Source: Cafeteria roenbergensis
Lineage: Eukaryota; Sar; Bigyra; Bicosoecida; Cafeteriaceae
Direction of reading: 5' to 3'
Length of the DNA: 64,000 nt
Assembly: GCA_008330645.1 (NCBI GenBank)
Contig: VLTN01000041.1
Coordinates: forward strand, 124,001 to 188,000
The translations under genes were made by a program, and so were the position numbers. The first letter of the stretch is position 1; every line of letters begins with the position of its first letter. Shown piece by piece: positions 10,301-20,597 of the stretch. Under the pieces are notes generated by a model. It was not told the origin of the DNA and did not search any database. It worked only from the letters and a program-made list of their open reading frames with translations.

Positions 10301-10717
10301 GCCAGTAGGCAGATCGAAGCCGAGCGCCGCGCAGCCGAGCTGGAGGAGACGGCCCACGGCCTGAGGGAGCGGGCCGAGGCCGCTGAAGCGCGCGAGCGCG
10401 CGGCTACCACTGCTGCCCGCCGCGGGCAAGCCGCCCTGGACGACCTCAGGTGGAGGGTCACTGTGGAGGGCCGAATTTCAGCGCTTGCCATCACCGACGC
10501 GCCAGGGGGGAGCGTGGCCCGCATGCGTGGGCCAGTTGGCGGGGCTCCGCCATCCCCGGGCTCGGCCGCCACGGCCGGCGCGCACCGCAGCTCCGCGAGC
10601 AACGCCGCCGCACGCTTGGATGCGCTGCGCCACCCCACTGCAGCTACTGCCGCAGCGCTCAAGGCGGCAATCCTCGGCGGCTCGGGCCGCAAGCCCAGGG
10701 CGAGCGGGCGCAGCTGA
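7340..10717 (+). CDS. PH-like domain, coiled-coil, proline-rich protein
   Basis: Single exon, 1125 residues. Residues about 10-95 have the pattern of a pleckstrin-homology domain: a WVSRFAMV strand, DGRLAL, then DAHIVVDSRSRELTL and a closing helix around SQADFDELRSALA. Such domains bind phosphoinositides or proteins at membranes. Residues about 140-810 are an almost unbroken Ala/Glu/Arg-rich coiled coil. Next come two proline clusters (about 889-933, with PPPPPPP and PPPPPPP-like runs) that could bind SH3, WW or profilin-type partners, and a second short coiled coil (about 969-1040). The whole suggests a membrane-anchored cytoskeletal scaffold, which is inference. No family name can be given. 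The start is the first ATG and precedes the PH strand closely, so an upstream exon cannot be excluded. Confidence 0.82.
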   Translation: MASSVVPCSCRSDGGAWVSRFAMVGDGRLALKSSSDGAAGRPDEGSHSLRDAHIVVDSRSRELTLPPADDGPVTTIRVVSQADFDELRSALAASGARLTSVENGASGRPVATAAQVAADAAVMAAAQTGSGAAAVAATGDETRSLAQARAVLGQLALRVAKAQADSAEAKTRQEHAEADRQAAQDAHSASLQMLRDAKAREEESIGELVDAASQLEAEGKVLRAELEKARTDAETARQDLAKALESTSAELRQAREDLATAQGKKAFAEARADAAEHAARSQKEEAEVAAAKQRASWDAELARLREELAEVRASAATSAAAAATRGELERELERLRSELAEAQSAASAAAAAAASDRERLSRRLAEAEAAAAEARAAHTADVERLQQELAEAKVAAPTGEEEGEKEAAAAAAGLARPDRSGRGPAAEASAGAEAHAAELDRLRGELAAAKADADPSDEGVRRRIAAAEAAAAAEAREAQAEELERVRAELARARLNASAGSAVDPPSAAASADLERRLADAEAAAAKAEAAAAQTEAAAAQARAAHVAEVDRLQKELSKAAQKAESAAAEASRLREASSADRRKSEASLGAAADEATRARADLERLRAQLAETKQQSEAAADRANGDIAELADALEEAVEEAQRVQVAYQAAERKRQEAEAQLAAALLDDATSPVRSAAAATELELAKRQARRADLEAEAALERAEQAMKTADDAHDALRRRREVEATLRERCAAAELEAEEAACLVEHARAAARSLRARLVVARQSELSAKQLANQLFAALGAAGGMLEDEVAAGARAAADAARFRAMAGLSGQQPRPRPAGLGILDLEVSEDQSESKARIPAGGELQALALAERDVDSRAGRSHTRAASPGGREAAEGNGDATEESLPPPPPPPKSPRPAGLPSACGPLVPRSPRDATPAGKAPPPPPPALMDAAAASPLADQPLNAAGSSSEAGGDEGGRAVSSTGTAALRRELVRARAALSAAASRQIEAERRAAELEETAHGLRERAEAAEARERAATTAARRGQAALDDLRWRVTVEGRISALAITDAPGGSVARMRGPVGGAPPSPGSAATAGAHRSSASNAAARLDALRHPTAATAAALKAAILGGSGRKPRASGRS

Positions 10718-11070
10718 GCTCGAAGGCGCCCCGACAGGCAAGATCAGGAGAGCCAGCGGGTGCAAGGCTCGCAGCGAGCATGCGATGAGCAGGCGGCTTC
10801 GAGCCCCTACGCCAGCCCTGTTGCTGGGGCTGGGCCAGCGCAAGGCCTGTAATGTTCTTTAGGCCGTGTTTTTCGTGAGAGTGTGTGCTGTGCAGTCGGC
10901 CGGGCAAAGCAGCGCTCGGCTTGCCGCGCAGCGCTCACCTGCCCCCCCCCCCACCACCTCGTACACCCATTTAAGTACACACGCACGAATACGCATCGGC
11001 CCTCCCCCACCCCCATCCTGACGGCCCATTGGGACAGCCGCGGCCGATCTCAGGCCACGCGCCGCTCCGC
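10718..11070. other. Convergent intergenic region with a C11 tract
   Basis: These 353 bp lie between two stop codons and hold both 3' untranslated ends. They contain an 11-base C run at 10942-10952 and CA-rich sequence. No gene was recognised. Confidence 0.5.
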
Positions 11071-11467
11071 TCAGCGAGCAACCTTGTACGCGTCGGGGAC
11101 GTGGTACAGCACAGTGTGCTTGCCCTTTAGCTCCTTTGCCATGCAATCGTCGTAAACCTTCATAGAGTCAGCGCAAGACTGGAGCGCCGCGCGACCCTGC
11201 GAGCAGCGAGCGGCGCCAGACGGAATGCTGCGTCAGCTGTGACGCGCGCTGCCACCGAGTGCTGCCTTGGCGAGCGCTGCGCGCATGGCCTGCCGCCCCC
11301 GCAAGCCTCACGTCGGCGTTGGGGTCCAGCGTTGCTGCGCTGAAGCACTTGAAGAAGGGCTCGGCGGCTGCCTTGCACGGCTTGAGCACTCGCGGGAAAT
11401 GGTCGGCGGCGCGAATGGGCGGAGCCGTCGCGGCGGCGGCGTCGGGGGTCGCGGGCACAGCTGCCAT
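11071..11467 (-). CDS. Twin-CX9C (CHCH-type) small protein, two exons
   Basis: Exons 11312-11467 and 11071-11178, joined across a 133-bp intron with GTGAGG donor and CCAG acceptor (phase 0), give 87 residues. The first arm is CKAAAEPFFKC (residues 31-41) and the second CADSMKVYDDC (54-64), both exactly C-X9-C. This is the disulfide-stapled helical hairpin of proteins imported into the mitochondrial intermembrane space by the Mia40 relay. The protein ends VPDAYKVAR. Members serve in respiratory-complex assembly, but I cannot say which one this is. The intron falls between the two helical arms. The ATG is the only one in frame, although the frame stays open upstream. Neither exon stands out alone; the paired motif after splicing is the evidence. 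Confidence 0.85.
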
Positions 11468-11646
11468 CAGGTTCTGCGCGAGAAGCTGCTCGCGGGACTC
11501 GGTCTCGTCGGCGCGGGGTGCCCCGCAGCCCCCGCCGCACGACTGCGCATTGACAGGCCGCGGCGGCCAGGAGTTGGCCGGCGCGTCCCGGGCGCAGCTC
11601 TGCTGGCGAGGACTGCCGGCAAAGTGCGCACCCCTCCGCTGCCGGC
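11468..11646. promoter_or_regulatory. Divergent spacer between twin-CX9C gene and DHX37
   Basis: These 179 bp separate two start codons on opposite strands, so the promoters must overlap or be shared. The minus-strand frame of the CX9C gene remains open through this stretch, so an N-terminal extension from an unseen exon is possible. No named motif was found. Confidence 0.45.
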
Positions 11647-14600
11647 ATGGACCTGTCCAGCCTCGGCAACGATGTGGGGCTGTCCAAGAGCCTGCGGGCT
11701 CGCATGCGCGGGCCGAGGCTGCTGGACGAGGAAGGCGACGAGTCTGGGGCGAACGCGCTGATGCTGCCCGGCAAGTCCAAGAAGTCCAAGCGCGCCACCA
11801 AGCCCCCCACTGCGGCGCGGGCAGTGCTGGCGGCCTCGCGCCCCGAAGCGCGCGGACCGGCCCGTGCTGCTACCGCTGCTGCTACCGGGCCTGCGTCTCG
11901 CCTGGAGAAGCGCAAGTCCAAGTCCCAGCTCAAGAAGCTCGCCAAGCTCGAGGAGAACCGTGTGAAGCGCGAGAAGCGCGCGCACATCCTTCAGGAGCTG
12001 CGCGAGTCGGCCATGTCCGAGAACCAGATGCAGCTTTTGCGCCGCTCCGGCGCTCTTGGCCAGCGGGACACGCTCAAGCAGCGGCTGCAGCGCGCAGTCC
12101 GCTCCGAGCGAATGGGCCTGGCCGTTGACGAGGCCGACGCTGAGAGGCTTATGGTGCCCCTGGAGGCTGCCCGGGGGGGAGTCCGCGACCCTTCTGCCCC
12201 AGTACAGCCGGCGCCCGAGCCCCCCCAAGCTGCGGAAGCTGCAGCTATTGACTCTGAGGAGGCGGCGGCGTCCGCGTCTCCCGCCCCCGCCTCCGCAACA
12301 CCAGCGCCGTCAGCGCCGCGCGCCATGCCCAGCGTGGCAGCGCCAGCTGCCCCTGCCTTCGGGTCTGCCGACGGGTTCAGCTTCAGCGTCGGCGTGCCTG
12401 CCGAGGGAGCAGCTTCCGGAGGCTGGGCCGGGGCCGCGAGCGCTGGCTCATGGTCGACCGCCGTCGCAGACCCAGCAGCCCCACGGGCGACGACGGATGG
12501 CTCCGGGCAGCCCCTCATCCCGCAAAACCGTGCAGTGAAGGGTGTCTCAGGCCTCACGGAGCGCTCAGCCGCTCACGATGCCCTGGAGGAGCTTCGCCGC
12601 CGCAACGCCGAGCTGATGAAGCAAGGCCAAGTTGCAGCCTCAGCGCGCACGGAGATCGGGGCCCTGGAGGTGAACCCCAACAAGATCAAGAAGGCTTCAG
12701 TGGCTCTCGACGGGCAGGCCAAGCCCAAGCGGCACACGATGTCCTTGGCCGACAAGGTTCGTGCGCAAGTGTACGAGGAGGGGTCTCACAGTGGCGGAGC
12801 TGCCCGGGTGCAACGCTTGATCGACGCCGCGCTGGGGAACTCTGTCTTGCCCGAGACGTATGATGACGAGGAGAGCGACAAGGACGCAGAAGCCGGCGGC
12901 GATGACGACGCTGATCAGGAGAGCGATGGTGACGGCGGCAGCGATGCTGGCAGCGGCGACGAGGATGACGATGATGACGACGACGACAGTGACGATGAGA
13001 GCGGCAGCGACGACGACAGCGAACCCCCGGAGCCGCACGAGTTCTCGTCCATGCCCGCGCCGCCAGGCGGCATCCGCGACGAGCGCCTCCCCACGGCGAC
13101 CGCCGTGGCTATGATGGGCAGCGACGCTGCGGCTGCCACAGTGGCCGGCGGCCTCAGCGCCGAGTCCGCGATGGCTAGCGTGAAGCGATCCGTGCCGCTC
13201 AAGCTGCGCAGCGGCGCCGTGGCAGTCACCCGCCGGCCTGAGATTATCGAAAGCCGTTCCAAGCTTCCTGTGGTGGGTATGGAGCAGGAAGTGATGGAGG
13301 CAATCGACAGCCACGGCACCGTGATTCTGTGCGGAGAAACCGGCTCCGGTAAGACGACCCAAGTTCCCCAGTTCCTGTACGAGGCCGGATATGGCGCTCC
13401 CGCCAGCGAGGGTGGCAAGCCTGGCCTCATAGCCGTCACTCAGCCGCGTCGAGTGGCAGCGCTGACCACAGCTGCCCGTGTGGCTGACGAACTGGGCGTC
13501 AAGTGCGGATCCAACCAGACGGTCGTATCCATCGTTCGATACGAGGCTTCGCGTATCGGACCTCGCACGCGCCTGGCATTCATGACCGACGGTGTCCTTC
13601 TCAGGGAGGCCCAGGAGGACCTGCTGCTGCGGCGCTTCTCCGCAATTGTGCTGGACGAGGCGCACGAGCGCAACCTCAACACGGACGTGCTGATCGGCCT
13701 CCTCTCTCGCGCCTTGCCGCTCCGCAACCGCATAGCCGAGGAGCACGATGCCGCTGCGGCCAAGTTCAGCAAGCGCAACGGCGGAAAGCAGCCCGCAGAC
13801 GACGCAGCGGTCTTCCGAGGGCCTCACGGCAGCGGCCGCGTTCGGGCCTTGAAGCTGGTCATTATGTCTGCAACGCTCCGCGTGGAGGACTTCACCGCCA
13901 ACAAGGCGCTGTTCCGGATTCCGCCGCCCGTTGTGAACGTGCCCGCCAGGCAGTTCCCGGTGACGACGCACTTTGCGAAGCGAACGGAAATGTTGTCTTA
14001 CGTCGACGCCGCGGTCCGCAAGGTGGTGAGCATCCACGAGAAGTTGCCGGAGGGCGGTGTCCTCGTGTTCCTCACCGGCCAGGGCGAGATTGACGAGGCC
14101 GTCTCCAAGCTCAAGTCGCGCTTTGGTGCTGCAAGGCGCCGTGTCGCTGAGATGCGGCGGCGGGAGGAGGAGGAGGCGGCAGCAATCTTGAGGTCGGGAG
14201 ACGCTGCTGCTGACACTGCGGGCTCTGGCGATACGGGGTCCGGGTCGGAGTCGGGTTCCGACTCGAGCGACGACGAAGACGACAGCGATGACGATGGCGA
14301 TGACGGAGAGCAGGGGGAGGGCGATAAGCGCAAGGAAACCAAGGACGCAGACGCAGAGAAGCAAGCTGGTCCCAAGACACCCGAGTACCCGCGGACTCTC
14401 GTCCTGCCCCTCTACGCCATGCTGCCCCAGGACGAGCAGCTCCGCGCGTTCCAGCCGCCGCCGCCAGGGCATCGCCTCATTGTGCTGGCGACCAACGTCG
14501 CGGAGACGTCCATTACCATTCCAGGAATTCGGTGAGCGCCCTTAGTCCACCTTGCCTTGCTGCTCCCCTGCCGAGTCGCGTGGGTGCAAACGCACCCGGC

Positions 14601-17278
14601 CCGTGCCTTGGGGTCTGCTCGCCTCGCTGCGTATGCAAGCCCGCTCGCTTGCGAGCGGCGCTTGCACGCGTATCGGTTTGTGGCGGTTGAGGTGCTCCTT
14701 CGACTGGGTATTCCAGCTCGAAGGCGGCATCCGCAGACTCCCAAGCAGCTTCGGCTGTTCCAGCACGGGCCAATATCAAGACTGGTTGCCCATAGTACCC
14801 TGGCCTAGCGCGTGTTTTAACCTCGGGCAGCCGGTGCGCCGCCCGCGACTTCGCGGTGGTGCGCCGCCTGCCCGAGCAGCGCAAGTTTACCTGGCCGGTG
14901 CCTCCGTTGCAGCCGACATTTTTGCGTTGCGTCTCCATCGACGCCGCTCGCCCCTTGCATTGCGCAAGCTTTCCGAGCGCTGCCTGCCCATGCCAACGCT
15001 TGCGGTGCTTGCTCTCTCTTTATCGCTGTGTTGTTCTCCGCTACCGTGGGCTTGCAGGTATGTGGTGGACTGCGGGCGTGTGAAGCGCCGGACTTGGGAC
15101 CTTCGGGCCGGCACTAGCCGCTTCGAGGTGGGCTGGATTTCTCAGGCGTCTGCCGACCAGCGCGCTGGTCGCGCGGGCCGCACGGGCCCGGGCCACACAT
15201 ACAGGCTCTACTCCGCAGCAGTGTTCCAGGAGCGCTTCTCGCGGTTCGAACCTCCAGAGACGGAAACAATGCCGCTCGATGCCATGGTCCTTCAGCTGAA
15301 GAAGATGGGAATCCGCTCTGTTCAGTCCTTCCCCTTCCCGTCACCTCCGCCCAAGCACGCCCTCATTGCTGCCGTCAGGCAGCTCTCCGCTCTCGGAATT
15401 CTCCAGCTCTCCAAGGGCCACGCCGCGTCCATGGGCCCCGGGGCAGCTGAGGCCTCGTCTGGCCCAGCAGCTCGGGACGAGGAGGCCCTCACCGCACTGG
15501 GCGACCGCGTGGCGGATCTGCCTGTCGCACCGTCGCTGGCGAAGATGCTCGTGCTTGCGGCAAGCGGGGGCCCCGACCTCCTCGCCTGGGTGACGGCTGT
15601 AGTGGCCATTATGACTGCGGACACGCCCTTCATCTATCCGAAGCGGCGCAGGCCCCAGGACATCAAGGCCGCAGCTCGGGCGCGCGCTACTGGCGGAGCC
15701 GAGGCCGAGGCGGTGCGCCAGTTGGACGGCGACGAAGACGGCGACGCCGATGACGATGGAGACGCCGACGCTGACCCGCTAGAGCTCGCAGCCATGACGG
15801 CCACCTCCGCTGGTGAGGAGGCCGAGCTCGCAGAGCGCCGCAAGGAAGCGGAGGAGTGCCGCATCGCCCACGGGCGCATCCGCCACACAAGCAGCGACGC
15901 GCTCACCGCGCTCCGCCTGGTTGGCGCTCATGCCCACAGCTGCATCGACGCGAGCACTGGTGCGCTGGATGGCGCCGGCTCGGTGGACTGGTGCAAGCGC
16001 CACTTTGTCCGGCACAAGACGCTCAAGGAGGCGTTCCAGCTGCGGAAGCAGCTGCACTCGCGCGTGGCAGCCATGCTGTCGGGCACGGGCGTGGGCATTC
16101 GCGGCGGGGACGCAGACGCCGCTGAGAGGGAAGGGGACGGGGGCGCGGATGTGTCGCCCGCCGACAGCGGCTCGTCGTCCGCCCGTTTCCCCGCCCGCCT
16201 ACCCAAGGTCCGGCGCGCAGACGAGGAGCGCATCCTCCAGGTCGTCACGGCGGGCCTCTTACACCGCGTGGCGAGGCGGGCCACTGCCGAGGAGGCCGAG
16301 GCGATCCTGCCCCAGCACGGCCTGAGCCTTCACACTGGAGGAGGGCGCGCCGGCAGCCGTGTGCCGTACCTCCCATGCGACGAGCGTTCGCCGTCGCCCC
16401 TCTTCGTCCACCCTCGCTCGGCGCTTTGCCGAGACGATATTGGCGACATGCCGGAAATGATCGTGGCACAGGAGGTGCTGCAGAGCTCGGGGGTGACGAA
16501 GCGCCACCTGCTCCGGGGTTGCTCCGAGGTGGACGAAGAATGGCTGGCCGACCTCTCCGCCGGCACACCCATGGTGGTGCTGGGCCGCGCCCTGCCAGTG
16601 CCGCAGCCGGACTACGACCCCGATCTCGACGGCGTCAAGGCCTGGCACGAGCCCCAGTTCGGAGACGGCAAGTGGCGGCTCAGCCCAGTGCCGCGGCCGG
16701 TGGCAAACACCGACATGGCCACCCGCTGCTTCGCCAGGGCGCTGCTCTCTGGCCGGGTGCTTGGTTTCGCCAAGCAGCTGGCGCCGTTCCTGGTGGCGCC
16801 TGCCGACCTCGTGGTCAAGGGCGGCGGGCAGCGGCGAATCCAGGCGCTGCTCTCGGTGCTGGCAGCCCCGCCGGGTGGTGCGGCTCCCGTGTCGTCCCGC
16901 GCTGCGCTGGCCAAGGTGTGGGCGGGAAACCCTGCCTTCCTGCTGCCGGAGCTGTCGCTGTGGTACCCAGCCGAGCAGGCTGCCGCGCTGGTCAAGACAT
17001 GGCCGGCCATTGTGAGCTCGGAGGTGCCGCTCGCGTCGGCTAGTGACACTGCCGCCGCTGCAGCAAGCGCTGCTGCGGCAGGGGGCCTGGCGAGGCAGGC
17101 CGGACCTGCGGCCGCTGCAGCTGCAAGCAGTGGGGCGGGACCGTCGTCCAGCGAGGCGGCCTCGGGCAAGCGCAAGCCTCGTCGGAAGCGTGCTCGCTCT
17201 CCGGGCGCAGGCAAGGCCGCGACTGGCGCTGCCAAGGCCTCCAAGAACCCCCGTCGTGCTGGTTCAGCAAGCAAGTGA
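11647..17278 (+). CDS. DHX37: DEAH-box RNA helicase DHX37/Dhr1 (ribosome biogenesis)
   Basis: Exons 11647-14531 and 15058-17278 (526-bp intron, GTGAGC donor, TTGCAG acceptor, phase 2) give 1701 residues, against 1157 in human. DHX37/Dhr1 works in the nucleolus, releasing U3 snoRNA from pre-40S particles. Seen: basic N-terminal region; motif I GETGSGKTTQ (about 563); DEAH in VLDEAHERNLNTD (about 667); SATLR (about 740); ATNVAETSITIPGIR; QASADQRAGRAGRTGPGH (about 991). The join IPGIR-YVVDCG restores the family's unbroken phrase, confirming the splice. Three acidic inserts set it apart: before the helicase core (about 405-460), inside RecA2 (about 858-908) and in the C-terminal half. The basic tail ends GSASK. 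Confidence 0.96.
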
Positions 17279-17536
17279 CTGTGATTGTGTGCGGGCATGA
17301 CAGCATGGCGGCGCTTCACTGCGTTTGCCACGCCTGCCAAGCGCTCAAACTGTGTGGAGGGAGCCAACCGCCCGGCGCGGCGTGCCCGAGCTGCACCAAC
17401 CAAGCGCACGTGCCAAGGCGCTTCTCTCCTGCAATCATTGCCCTCAAAAAAAGCCACGCAACCGGCAAGCAGCGCACGTACGTGCGCCAACGAGGGTAGT
17501 CGCCATCCTGCCGCACTGGCGAGAAACGGCTCTTGC

Positions 17537-20475
17537 CTAGGGCGTTGGCGGCCACGCAGCGTCCGGGTTTGGCGTGCCGGGCTGCTCTCCGCCCGCGCGC
17601 GTGGGGGTGGACTGCCCCGCCGTGGCAGCGGCCGACCCTGGCGGGGCAGCAGCGGCCCTGGAGGCCCGCAGCGTGACTCTCGCCCTGTTGCTGGGCGCCG
17701 AGGCGGCGGCCGTCGTCGCCCTGCTGGCCCGCACTCGCTCCCTCCGCTCCGTCTCGAGCCGCTTCACGTGCTCCCAGTGTTCGCGGGTCAGCTCCGTGGC
17801 GCCGAGCGACGCCGCCACCAGCCGCGCAGTGTCGAGCAGTCGGTGCAGGTCCGCCACTTGCACTGGGTCGTCTGCCGTGTGCGAGCCCTTGAACGCGGCC
17901 AGGTCAGCCTGGATGACGTCACGCATCCCTTCCGCGTAGGCAAACGGCAAGTGGCGCGCCGTCGCAAGGTAGAGCCGGCTCCGCTCGAGGAACTCGGCAG
18001 TCGGCGGGGGCGGCACCATGGCCGAGGTCTGAGCGGCGGCGGCAGACGCTTTGGCGGACGCGCTGAGGGGGACGACGGCGTCGCAGTCGAGGACGCTCTT
18101 GCCGTGGCTCACCACCAGCAGCGGCAGGTCTGCAGGGAAGGAGAGGACGCAGGCGCCGGCGGGCCCGTCGGAGGCGCTGAAGTCGTAGAGCGCCTGCGAG
18201 TTTGTAGCCAGCGTGCGGAGGGCGTGCAGCGCCTTGAAGGCGCGGCCGTGGTATTCCCCGGTCTGCAGCAGCGTCTCGTCGACGATGAGCGCGGTGCCGT
18301 CGGGGAGCTGGAGCACGCCGCCGCGCAGCCTGTCGAGCACGTTGTCCTTTCGGGGAACGATGTCCACGCTCTGAAGGGCTGCCCTCGTCATCGGCAGCAG
18401 GGCTGCGCGGGGGAGCACGAGCTTCACGCCCGTGTGCAGAAGGCGGCTCCAGTGGGAGCCACCAGTCGCGAGCGGAATGGCCACCCCGGCGGCTCGGAGC
18501 TGCTCCGCCCCCATGGGGCCTGGCGGCAGCGGGGCGGGGGGCGTGCTCCCGCCCGCAGCATCCGGCGCAGCTGCCGCGGCGGCGAAGCTGGGGGTGTCCG
18601 GCCCTGCGGCCACGCACTCCGGAAAGCCCGTGATGTTGACGCTCAGCTTCCCCACAGGCCTGTCCGCGCCACGCACGACCACCCTGGACAGCAGAGCGAG
18701 AAGCACAAACTCGGCGGCGAACTGGTCCCCCGCCGTGAGCGCCGACAGGTAGGAGATGAGCTCTGCCCGAAGAGTGGCAGGCGGCTTGCCCGCCATCGTC
18801 GGCAGAGCAGCCAGGGCCGCTGCGCCAGAGGCCTCGACCGCGGCAGAGCGGGCCGCGAGCTCGCGCGCGAACGTCTTTTCCGGGGACGCGAGTCGCGGCA
18901 CGGCGGCCACGGCGGCGTCGGCGGCCCCCCACACGTCGGCAGCGGCGTCTGCGGCCGAGGGAGCCTCGGCCACGCAGCGGGCAGCAAAAGTAGTGACGTC
19001 GAGGAGAGAGAAGGGTCCCGTGGGGGCCAGGGGGGGCTGCAGCAACGGGAAGGCGGGGGCGAGGGTGCGCCACACGATAGCGTGCACCCTGGGCACGTGC
19101 GCCGCGGAGGGGTTGAGCGCCCAGTGCTCTGGCTGCGTCATCATGTGGGCTTGCACGGAGCTGAGGCCGAGCGCCGCCGCCTCTGCAGGCCCCAGGCTGC
19201 GCACCGACGCGGGCCCTCCGGGGGGCGCAGCGGCAACGTCCCCCTGGAGCACGCCGAAGATCTCGACGGCCTGGCCAGCGCGTAGGGGGGTGTCCTCGCC
19301 CACGCCGAACAGCGTGGCCAGACAAGGGCACTCGTCCTCCTCCCCGGGAAAGGGGTTGTACGCGTCGATGGGAGCCACTGCGTCCGCAGGGGTGCCCGAA
19401 GGCGGGGGCATCAGTTCGGAGCCGGCAGCGGAGGCAGATGCGGCCGACGAAGACGACGACGACGGTGCTTGCGTGGGGGCCGCGGCGGTCGACGACTCAA
19501 GCTCCAGGCGAGCGCGCCGGGCAGCAGCCTGGGCGGCCCCGTCCTGCGCGCCTCCGCCCTCAACGTCCTCATCGTCATCCTCGTCGTCGTTTGCGCGCCG
19601 CTTGGCCGCCCGGGGGCCTGCTCCGGCGGCCGATCGCTTGGCCGCCCACACTGACTCGGCCAGCTCGTTGGCGCCGCGCAGGGTGGCGTCGCGGGACCAC
19701 GAGCCCTGGGCGGGCACCGGAACGCAATAGAACTCCATGTGCGACGCCCTTCGTGGCGTAGCCCCGGGCGGGTCCACCACGTTATCGGGCAGCGGCGCGT
19801 ACCGTCCCATGTGCCACTTCAGGCCGCTCGGCTGCGCGTCCGGAATGGCCGGCTCGTGGTACATGATTGGGAAGCCGTACTGGACCATGCCCCGGTAGCG
19901 GACCAGTGTGCCCGGCGGCATCACGCGCCCGAACGTCGCCTTGGTCAGGAGCGGAACCTGCGAGGCGCGCAGAATGACGGAGGCAGAAACGCTCTCACAA
20001 ACGCAAGAGCCACAGCCCTCCCCTGATGCGCGACCAGCACACGCTGCGCACACAACCTGTTTCATTTGAAGGCGGGGAGGCAGCCAGGGAGCGTGCCTGG
20101 GCAGCGGGGCGAGAGAAGCCGCACACAAAAAAAACGGCGGCCTCGTCGCCCACTGACGGCCGCCCAGCCTCTCCTCGGAATCGCCGCGGCTGCCGCCGTT
20201 CCCGCGCCTCGTCCCCCCCCCCTTCCCCGCTCCTCGCGCATCCGGTCTGCCATCGCGACCGAGCATGCCTGGCAGCGGCTCCCCTCTTCCCGCGCGGCCC
20301 AAGTCGGGCTCACAGAGCTGATCGCTGCCTCGCTGGTTAGCTGCCGCCTGAAATGCGATGCCACTCCCCAGTCGCTGTCAGGGTCTGGGGCCCGCCCGCC
20401 CGCCCCAGCCACCGCAGCCTCGAACCGCTCGCGGATGGCGCCCAAGGGGTTCGCCACGAACTCGGGAACGGCCAT
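17537..20475 (-). CDS. MCMBP: MCM-binding protein (MCMBP/ETG1), two exons
   Basis: Exons 20314-20475 and 17537-19957 with a 356-bp intron (GTGAGC donor, CGCAG acceptor, phase 0) give 860 residues; human MCMBP has 642. MCMBP binds MCM3-7, guarding new MCM subunits and helping unload the replicative helicase. Exon 1 supplies the conserved start (MAVPEFVANPLGAIRERFEA). The join gives VPLLTKATFGRVMPPGTLVRYRGMVQ, matching the family's PNSFVKFR.MIQ region. MEFYCVPVPAQGSW and the acidic-aromatic phrase FPGEEDE follow, then PRVHAIVWRTL and the AAA-like but degenerate C-terminal region. A nuclear-looking basic and acidic linker lies between. The tail after about residue 770 is Arg/Ala-rich and not conserved. 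It shares a 122-bp spacer with the divergent ankyrin gene. Confidence 0.93.
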
Positions 20476-20597
20476 CGCGCAAGCTGTGCGCGGAGCCGTG
20501 CGAGGCGAGCAGAGCTGCGGCAGAGGCTGCTGTCGGAGCGAGCGGCCGACCGCTGGTCCGGCGGGGGAGGCGCCAACGCTGAGCGGCGCACTTAGAC
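20476..20597. promoter_or_regulatory. Divergent spacer between MCMBP and ankyrin-repeat gene
   Basis: Only 122 bp separate the two ATG codons, the tightest divergent pair in the window. The promoters must be shared or lie partly within 5' untranslated sequence. No core element was recognised. Confidence 0.5.

Noticed and set aside
15235-15260. GGTTCGAACC box, as in a tRNA B box
   Set aside because: It lies inside the conserved helicase coding sequence of DHX37, and no tRNA fold surrounds it.
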